From Notospermus geniculatus (lineage: Eukaryota > Nemertea > Pilidiophora > Heteronemertea > Lineidae), in assembly GCA_002633025.1 (NCBI GenBank), contig NMRB01000356.1, positions 223,531 through 287,530 of the forward strand: a stretch of 64,000 nucleotides of DNA, read 5' to 3'. The translations under genes were made by a program, and so were the position numbers. This document shows, one piece after another, positions 56,801 to 64,000 of the stretch. The notes beneath the pieces are model-generated. The model was not told the origin of the DNA and did not search any database. It was given only the letters and a program-made list of their open reading frames with translations. Numbering within the stretch: position 1 is the stretch's first letter; the number at the start of each line of letters is the position of its first letter.

Positions 56801-57491
56801 GGACATAAGCGATTACTGTATCTCTGAAGAACAGTTCGAGAAACTCTTCCCCGGCGACAGCAAGAAACTGAAAGAGGACAGACAGGCAAGATTCCCGTAC
56901 TATAAGTTCGCTAAACTGACAAAAGATATTGGGAACAGGAATATCCCATTGGACGAACTTCCGACTCCAAGTAAAAACAGTGATCCTTCGAGGACAATGA
57001 AGGTGCCAGTCCTACTTAGTTCCTTTCGTGCTCATTTGAAGTCTATATCGAGTCTTGATTTCATCGAAGACAAGGAGATGATGATATCCGGCAGCTCTGA
57101 TTGTTCTGTCCGCCTTTGGACTTTGTGCGGAAGGTACATCGGGACTTTTGGACAGAAAAAAATGTGGGACATCAAACGCTTAGTGTCCCCGAATGAGCTC
57201 CCCTATCAGGCACCGGCGGACGTCAAGAAAGTTGCCTCCGCCGCAACATTACAAGTTATGCGGAGCGGACAGAAGCAAAGATGGAAGATAGCACGGAACA
57301 TGATCTTAGTCTGGTTGATGAAGGCCAAGCAGAAGGCGCAGAAATACCACACAGACATCGTACATGACGTCGCCCAAAAGGAGGATTCATCGGTCAGTAG
57401 CGGTGAGAGCATCTTGGGGAAGTACTACAAGCCAAAGGTTCGACACAAGATTGCCCCCACACTGCCGCCGATCAAGCACTTGCAAGATCAG
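53841..57491 (+). CDS. EF-hand and WD40-repeat protein, main exon (WDR49/WDR64/WDY-like)
   Basis: ATG at 53841 (gaccaatggc) opens 1217 codons to a donor cag|gtagga in phase 0. Residues 1-105 are low complexity. An EF-hand pair follows: loop 1 D125 to E136 (degenerate, Gly-rich) and canonical loop 2 D161-N163-D165-G166-E172, so calcium binding is likely. From about 235 to 740 and 905 to 1100 there are at least ten WD40-type blades, for example DHLVRVWN near 460, KTIRVYN near 504, STVSVWDL near 591, GTVKVWNF near 643, GDVIIWSL near 729, GYVKVWDI near 982 and CSVRLWTL near 1088. A Ser/Thr-rich linker (about 750-905) separates two propellers. EF-hand followed by WD repeats is the layout of WDR49, WDR64 and the fly Y-linked WDY, linked to motile cilia or sperm (family knowledge; the exact orthologue is not decided). 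Reading on to the stop at 57597-57599 gives a 1252-codon alternative with a poor-quality tail. Confidence 0.9.
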
Positions 57492-57534
57492 GTAGGAACT
57501 GTTGTCCGTTTTGGCGAGGTGCAGCTGGCTAATG

Positions 57535-58605
57535 CCATCTTGACACTTGCACGATTTTGTCCCCGCAATGTGTCGTGGCAAGGCGTGTCATTTCGGTGAA
57601 GCCGTGTTTACGCCATGTTCGCATAAGTTACGCACTGTCTGCGCAATGCTCGGCGACTTGTTTACGCTTAGGTTAAGTATTGTCCGCGCATTGTTCACGT
57701 CTACCCCGTACCGCACTGTTAGAAATAACAGAAGATTTTACAGAAAATCTGTGCAGCAGAGTCCCCAGGACGGTTCTGTAAAATTACAGACCTGATCTGT
57801 AAAATTACAAACTTAAATAAATGTCAACAGAGATTTGACTGGAGGCTGACCAAATTATATTTTCATACTGCCCTCAGAAGGCATCATTATGGGATGTCCA
57901 ATGGAGTCCAACCAATACAGGAAAACATGAATCATACCATTAAAAAATTATGTAAATTTACAGAAAGTGCTGGGGACTCTGCTGCAGGGAATTTCTGTAA
58001 AATTACTGCAGAATTACTACTGTAAATTTAATAATTTCTAACAGTGCGCATTGTCCCACAGTGTCACGCACGACACGCATAGTTCCCGCTGTCTTTCCGC
58101 ATCGCCCAGAGGACTTCGCGCATTGACACGCACCTTCGGCAGTGTTCACGCCGAGTTCGCGCACTGTTCACGCATGGTTCACGCACATGGCACGATCATT
58201 GATGGTGCCGAATTTGTGAACATTTCAAAATTCTCTCTACGATGGCACGCACCCCCGCACCCTTCACACACTCCTCACGCTCGTTCCCGAAGACTTTAAA
58301 GGAGTTACGCCGAAGTTGTAAACAAGCTGGTTTGTTTACAAACATGGTCGGCAAACTAGTTTTATTCCTTCGTGAAGGTGGCAGCACCAGTGGCGCCCCG
58401 TGATCGTTAGACTGGTGCCCGGTCGGAACTCACGATATTCATGTCAGTACAAATCACCGACAATAGGTGGCAGCACCGCAGGGGTCGCGTGGATAGAGAA
58501 CCAGTGAGTGAGTGTTTACAACTTATACGTCCAGCTCCTTTAATCATTGGCACGCCGAAGTGCGCATACTGCGGGAACGAAAATCGTGCAAGTGTCAGGG
58601 TGGGA
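57535..58605. mobile_element. Large degenerate palindrome within the WD-gene intron
   Basis: ttgacacttgcacgattttg near 57541 is mirrored by gaaaatcgtgcaagtgtcag near 58580. The arms consist of degenerate cgcactgttcacg-like words. It overlaps the read-through end of the main exon and carries the nested element 57712-58047. Confidence 0.55.
57712..58047. mobile_element. Nested MITE (cactgttagaaat)
   Basis: Ends cactgttagaaataa and aatttctaacagtg, with internal agagtccccag and ctggggactct mirrored and repeated tctgtaaaattaca. Confidence 0.75.
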
Positions 58606-58827
58606 CCTCGCACGCGATGGTTGCCTGCGACGTCGTGGTCGCCAGCCTCGTCGGTGGTCGCACGATTTTGGTCTCAGGTGTGCGCCATGCTTAACTTGCA
58701 TTCTACTACACCCTTGCTGATAAGTTTGGGATATTCTGTGAATTTTAATTCATTTCAAATTTCTGTAAAACCGCGTTTTTTACAAAAAACATGCGCATTA
58801 TCGTTGTCGGAAAAACGGATGAATAGG

Positions 58828-58976
58828 GAGGTTTCGAAATCAAACGATAAACGTAAACGTTAACGACAACTTTATTTTTGTACCGAAAATGCAATGCAAA
58901 ATCTGGTTAATGTGAAGTATGAAAAATAACGTTGTCGTAAAGTTTTGGTTTATCGTTTGATTTCGAAACCTCCCCA
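58828..58976. mobile_element. Short palindromic MITE (gggaggtttcgaaatcaaac)
   Basis: Ends gggaggtttcgaaatcaaac and complement; arms of about 45 bp with cgataaacg. Confidence 0.8.
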
Positions 58977-59556
58977 ATGTCTACCTAGCGAATGTCGGAA
59001 GGTTGGAGAAGGCTATAGAAAACACTAGAAGGCTAGCTCGCCTCATTATAAAGGAATCAAACATGAACGATGTCTCTCACTGCCTGAATTCTGGCTTTAC
59101 GTAATTGGCAGGAGCTTCAACTTTTTTATGGTAGTGGGGTACATGAATTCTGTCAACTTGATGCCTTGAATTCCATTTCTGAGGGTAACAGAGCTATTTC
59201 CAACACAATTAGTGTTCCATGTGCAAATGTAGGCCTACGTTAGCCTATTCAAAAGTACAGATAACCCTGCGCTCACTTCGTTCGTGGGGTTCTCATTAAT
59301 TCAGTCCTATTGTATCATAAGATCAATAGGAGCAGTCAGCCGCGCATATTGCCAACAGATGGCAGCAAAGTCTTAGCGGACCAATGTACAGGAAAATCTA
59401 CGTGATTGCTGCTCGATCGATAATGACTGGGTCCGCTAGATGCATTGAATTGGGCTGTAGTGACACCTAGTGGTCAACTCGCTGACAGTTCCTATTGGTC
59501 GGAATTCAACAAGATTTGCAGTAAACATGCAGAAGGGTCTTGCCTATAAAACCTAG

Positions 59557-59800
59557 CGTCCACTAGGGCGCGGACAAGACGCGGAATGCAAATTTAGTGA
59601 ATCCGCATTCATTCGGCAACCACTCCGCATATTCTTGAAAGGTTCCGTTCACTGTCTTTATCATTCCGGAACAGTTCCCGGCATTTCTGCACGTTCGGGA
59701 AAGGGTAAAACGACCAATAGGACTTGATGCGGAAGCAATGCCGAAATGGCAAATTTGCTTCCCGAACCCTTCCTAATGTTGTCGGCGCTCTAGTGGACGC
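59557..59800. mobile_element. MITE (gcgtccactagggcgc)
   Basis: Ends gcgtccactagggcgc and gcgctctagtggacgc are complementary. Minus-strand frame inside is not a gene. Confidence 0.7.
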
Positions 59801-59956
59801 CACCCATAATATGGAAGAGTCAGAATGGAAATCTGTTGAGGTTTAAAGGGATACTGTCACATTTCATTTAACATGCTAAAATGCTAAATTTGTAAGTTGG
59901 ACCTTGCTTTATGTTTGATTCATTTGTGGTCTCATGTAGAGATATTTTTTCTTCAG

Positions 59957-60091
59957 GTTATAGTCTATTCGAGTCTGCCCTTCAATGATCTGGCCCCAGT
60001 CGAGGAGTGCGAAGCATCCGAGGAGCTTAAAGAAATACAAGCACGTTACAATTTGAATTCGTCGCAAGATGCTGGCAAGTTCGGACAGAAG
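59957..60091 (+). CDS. EF-hand/WD40 gene, second exon (135 bp)
   Basis: Acceptor tttttcttcag and donor aag|gtatgc bound 45 codons in phase 0/0, VIVYSSLPFNDLAPVEECEA through LNSSQDAGKFGQK. The phase matches the main-exon donor at 57491 exactly, giving KHLQDQ joined to VIVYSSLPFND. The 2.46-kb intron is filled with MITEs. Confidence 0.75.
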
Positions 60092-60613
60092 GTATGCGTC
60101 ATTTGGTGTTTCAAAATTTCACGCATCAGTCCCAATGAAGAACCCGCGTGCCGTTTATCCCGACAGGTCGGCGCAGCGATTTATGTGTTGACGTTGCGTC
60201 ATGAAAAAATCAGCTGTACATTTTTCTAGAGGAAAAATAAGATAAAGACGTTGCCTTTATCGCCTTCCTACCTCTTTATCTTAAGGGGAAAAAGCAAAGA
60301 AATCAGTGCAGAAATTTTCATCCGCGACAAGATGGGGTAAATTTTAATGTCATGCAACCGAACAATAGGGTTTATTTCACGCCCGAAGTTAATGGAAATG
60401 ACTGGAAATCACGTTGAAAACAGAAACTTCGGTCACAACGATCGCAGCGCCACGTCGTGACCTTAGTTCATCCGGTTCCTCATTGATCGTATCGAATTAA
60501 AATTCACTTTGAAATACATGTACGGTAAATAATGGTACCGGTAATGGTCATGATTGATATTAGCGAGGTTAAGCACCTTTCCGACTCCCACTTCGGCTTC
60601 AACTACATACCAG

Positions 60614-60679
60614 AATAAATTGCAGTCCGCTGTAGACATCCTTGATAAAAACGAGTTGATAGACGTTTGCAAATCGTAA
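60614..60679 (+). CDS. EF-hand/WD40 gene, probable terminal exon
   Basis: After a pyrimidine-rich acceptor (ttcaactacatacag-like, ending cag at 60613) the phase-0 frame reads NKLQSAVDILDKNELIDVCK then Ser and TAA at 60677-60679. Phase fits the 60091 donor. An ATTAAA polyadenylation signal lies 22 bp past the stop. Predicted total is 1217+45+21 = 1283 residues. A different terminal exon beyond the window remains possible. Confidence 0.45.
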   Translation, partial: NKLQSAVDILDKNELIDVCKS

Positions 60680-60700
60680 AATGCCATACTTCGTGGCAGA

Positions 60701-60706
60701 ATTAAA
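60701..60706 (+). terminator. Candidate polyadenylation signal ATTAAA
   Basis: attaaa just after the predicted stop. Its TTAA core also doubles as the left flank of the next MITE, so the MITE may lie in the 3' UTR or cleavage region. Confidence 0.35.
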
Positions 60707-60883
60707 GCCCTGTATCCACTAGTCGGGTTACCGCTGCGGTTTGCCGCGCCGGGATTTTTTCACAGGGTTTTGGATAATCCTTCGATGGTTTAACAATTCA
60801 TGGCGTGTTAATTATCCCAATGCCTGTGAAAATCGCTCCCGCGCCGCAAACCGCATCTGAAACCGTTGTAGTGGATACAGGCC
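60706..60883. mobile_element. TTAA-flanked MITE (agccctgtatccactag)
   Basis: Ends agccctgtatccacta and tagtggatacaggcc are complementary, TTAA on both sides. Shares ttttggataatccttcgatg with 52227-52407. Confidence 0.8.
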
Positions 60884-60887
60884 TTAA

Positions 60888-61060
60888 GGCCTGCTTCCAC
60901 TAGACCGGTTATCGCTGCGGGTTTGCGGCGCCGGGGCGGTTTTCAGAGGCATAGGGACAATAAACGCGCCATGATGTAATGTTAAATCATCGAAGGATTA
61001 TCCAAAACCCTGTGAAATCGCAAACGCAATGCGGGAAACCCGGTCTAGTGGAAACAGGCC
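60888..61060. mobile_element. TTAA-flanked MITE, abutting relative
   Basis: Ends ggcctgcttccactagaccg and complement, TTAA at 60884-60887 and 61061-61064. Internal sequence is inverted relative to the previous copy. Confidence 0.8.
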
Positions 61061-61064
61061 TTAA

Positions 61065-61840
61065 TTTTGACTCGTAATCGGAAGTGCACATAAATCGCAA
61101 AAATATTTTAGGGTGGTATTTTAGAACGTTCCTTAATGTTAAGGCGGGGGGCTACCTATGCCGACTTTATTGACGCTCTTCGAAAACAAGCGTCCTAACA
61201 TATTCATGACAAAAAGTAACTAATTGATGTCAACAAAATGTTTTAGCTACAACCTTTATGCTCCCGTTCTGTGAAAGAATTGTTCATTTTGACCAATTAT
61301 AGTCCGGGGGCTAGGTGGCCTCACCTTGCACCCCCCCTTAAAATTGACGAAACAACATGCATGATGTAGTATTCTACCTATATTTACAATTTTTGGACGT
61401 TAACAGTGAAATAATAGGGACGAAATGTCCTTGCTGGGCAGTTGAACATAGCTGTGACACTAAATTTCTGTGACGTCATTTTGGGGGTAGGGGAAATTCA
61501 AATTGCTGTAACTCAGCAACCCTTAAGGGTATGAAACTCAAATACCCTTTAAAATAAAGGTCTTGAAGCGTGCTTTCAGATGATATATACGATATGCAAA
61601 TTGAATCCAAATCTAGGTCACCAGAGGTCAAAAGGTCACGAAAATACGGCTCTGCTGAAAATCTGACATGTGGGCATTGATATGGTCAATATGGCTTGAA
61701 ATTCCACATTAACTCCTGTTAAACCCATTTAAAATGTAGTTTAGGCATACCTCTTGTATATTCCATCCAACAATGTTCAAGGATTATGCAGATGGAGGAT
61801 GCAGTGACAAACGAAACATGGTCTAATTTCAAATATGCCC
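61065..61840. other. Non-coding stretch, nothing recognised
   Basis: Probably upstream remnant of the LINE at its right end. No reading frame of note. Confidence 0.35.
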
Positions 61841-61849
61841 CAAAATCAG

Positions 61850-62150
61850 TTATCCAGAGATGAGAAGGACAAAAACGAACATAAGTTCCACCAAACCGTC
61901 ACAGTTATCACTTTTTATTTTGGTTACAGCACTATTGATAAGGTACATCCTTCAATATGCAAAGTAGGTCATCGGAAGCCATTTTTGGTCAATAATTCAA
62001 TAATGCCCATACAGAGTGACACATACTTTACGGTCCAAGCGTCCAGGCTATGGAATCGTTTGAGCCCCGAGCTGAGAAGGGCCGGGAGTGTCGAGGCCTT
62101 CAGACGCGGTCTGAAAACTCACATTTTCGTTTCATTTTTGGTTTCGGCAC
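61850..62150 (+). pseudogene. LINE 3'-terminal fragment (C-terminal tail of reverse transcriptase ORF)
   Basis: The frame contains SDTYFTVQASRLWNRLSPEL, then RRAGSVEAFRRGLKTHIF. The pattern xARLWNxLPxxLR...SVxxFKxxLKTHLF is the hallmark end of CR1/L2/Jockey-like LINE polyproteins. No RT core precedes it, so this is a 5'-truncated copy. Confidence 0.7.
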
Positions 62151-62359
62151 ACCGCATTAGAGCAGTTTTGAACTGGATTCTGCGATTTATAAATGCTAAT
62201 TTATTATTTATTATACTGTACGGTATGTCAAATGACGAAGAAATGCCAGCTCAGTTACTTTCACCGCAATGTTTGATACTGAGGGCCAATGCACCGCTCT
62301 CTTTGGTACATTGGCTGGTCCTTGTGACCAATGATTCACTTGTCCTCTAATATCTAACA

Positions 62360-63055
62360 CAGGGAAAAAAACTGACATGCGAAATGATGGAGTGTAGTGT
62401 GATGGGAATCAACATCCTAAAAATGCAAGTCCACCAAACAATAGCCCGCCATTGTAAGGTTATATCCGAATGGTCATTGTCTCCTTAGCCGTATTATTCT
62501 CATCCCTCACTGAAGAATAGGACCGGTGTCGTAGAATTTTATGCCCCCCCCCCTCCGATATGAGATGCCCCGCATCTGATATCGGGGGCATTACATTCTA
62601 TGACACCTGACTTTGATTCAAGTGTTATGTAAAGTTGTCTGTATAAAGAAGGAAGGTCTGTTATTAATAAATGTGTGTTTAGGCTTAAAGAAAGAAGTTT
62701 TTATAAACTATGGCTTTTGAATTTATAATGAGTAGGCCTTTTTGGAATGAAGAGATTAAGAGACAAGCCTGGCGGCGTAAAAAGGTTCACGTGGGAGAGG
62801 GTGTTGCAGTAAAAGTGTCATTGTGATATGACAAGTGGGAGGGGGTGGAGGAATTAGCCAATGTATTTGTGTAACAACTGCAACAGGAAAAGCTTGGGGG
62901 AGTGTTCGTTGAGGAAAGGGAGAAAGAAGTGAATAAAAATGTGATTCATTAGAAGAATATATTTATTGAGCAAATGTTAATGTAAGAATAGAAATATGTA
63001 CGGTAACTAGTGTCGTTGATAATGTGTTTACAATATGAAGACGAGGGAAATCCCT
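62360..63055. other. Non-coding stretch with one hairpin
   Basis: 62540-62602 holds a poly-C tract and a small hairpin (ccgatatgagatgcccc and complement-like gatatcggggg). Nothing else recognised. Confidence 0.4.
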
Positions 63056-63059
63056 GAGT

Positions 63060-64000
63060 GGGTTTTGAGAGTACATTAATACACAATTGTCACATCATGA
63101 ATAAGCAGATGCGGCCCTGATTATAAAATATGAGATCAGAATATAATGGAACAGTCATATTGGATGCATACAGCAATATCTCAGCATTGAACATTTTAAT
63201 ACACAATTGTCACATTGTTAAGAGCAGAATATTATGGAACAGTCATATTTGAGGCTTACAGCAACTTCTCAGCATTGATCACATTAATACACAATTGTCG
63301 CATTGTATGAATGAGACGTGGCACCAATTAGGCCTACCGTATATTAGTAAATATGACACCCGAATATAAATCAACAGCCAGATTTGATGCATTCACCAAT
63401 ATCTCAGCATTGAACACGTTAATACACGGATGTGGCCCTGATTGTCAAATATGAGAGCAGAATATAATGCAAGAGTCATATTTGGTCCATACGCCAATAT
63501 GACAGCATTGAACACGTTAGGAATACACAATTTGCACAACGTGCAGAATCAGATGCGGCATGGATTATAAAATGAAATATAACATCAGGATACCGGTATA
63601 ATGCAACAGACGAATATGCATACAGAAATATATAAGCATTGAAGTGGCAGTAGATTTGATGCATGCAGCAATATCTCAGCAGTGAAGACCTTAATGCACA
63701 AGTGTAACATTGTTAAGATCAGAATAATGCAACAGTCATAAGTGATGCATACACGAACAACACAGGTGTGAACACCTAATATACAATTGTCAGATCGTCC
63801 AGAATGCGATGTGGCACACAGTATAAAATATGAGATCCGAATATAATGCAGCAGTCAGATTTGATGCATAATTACAGCAACATCTCAGCATTGAACATTT
63901 TAATACACAATTGTCACATTGTTAGGATTCAAAGATTATGCAGCAGTCATATTTGAGGCTTACAGCAATATTCCAGCATTGAACACATTAATACACAATT
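63060..64000. repeat. Tandem repeat with alternating long and short units
   Basis: The landmark ttaatacacaattgtcac (with variants) recurs at spacings of about 120, 88, 135, 98, 174, 86, 123 and 88 bp. Units share gatgcatacagcaatatctc, agcattgaacac and agaatataatg. Long and short monomers alternate, so the true period is a dimer of about 210 bp. The array continues past the right edge. Confidence 0.85.

Noticed and set aside
59609-59803. 64-codon minus-strand ORF
   Set aside because: It is inside a MITE bounded by gcgtccactagggcgc ends.
60463-60687. 74-codon minus-strand ORF
   Set aside because: The opposite strand gives a phase-matched terminal exon with acceptor, stop and polyadenylation signal, which explains the open region better.

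Overview
This is animal nuclear DNA, most likely from a marine invertebrate. Coding sequence is split by GT-AG introns. The DNA is AT-rich, dense in palindromic DNA-transposon relics, and full of the short words tacatgta and taggcctac that are common in such genomes. The species cannot be fixed from the sequence. Two assembly gaps (13864-14448 and 40660-40689) and several single Ns are present.

Layout. 1-9448 is repeat-rich intergenic or intronic DNA: fold-back elements, miniature inverted-repeat elements (MITEs) and tandem-repeat-bearing non-autonomous elements. 9449-15052 is a nearly intact Ty3/gypsy-type LTR retrotransposon with 182-bp LTRs differing at one base. 15053-20076 is another stack of MITEs. 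20077-36872 (copy A) and 36887-51256 (copy B) are two head-to-tail copies of one 14-17 kb segment. Each carries the same set of small minus-strand exons, which I recognise as the N-terminal coiled-coil region of the centriolar protein CEP128. The copies differ by many clean transposon presence/absence differences. 51257-53840 is a pile-up of GC-rich palindromic MITEs. 53841-60679 holds a plus-strand gene for an EF-hand plus WD40-repeat protein (WDR49/WDR64/WDY-like): one 3.65-kb exon and two probable small exons. 60700-64000 contains TTAA-flanked MITEs, a LINE 3' fragment and a dimeric tandem repeat that runs off the window.

The two host genes, CEP128 (minus) and the EF-hand/WD40 gene (plus), are divergently arranged. 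Both families are linked to centrioles or cilia (family knowledge). The main question is whether the A/B duplication is real or is two haplotypes laid end to end by the assembler. Splice phases forbid a transcript that uses both exon sets in full, copy A lacks one conserved exon, and the coding differences in the CEP128-homologous exons are almost all synonymous. I see no wholly new molecular system. The most unusual material is the set of well-resolved mobile-element structures, including a 25-bp palindromic insertion with an 8-bp target duplication and a matching empty site.
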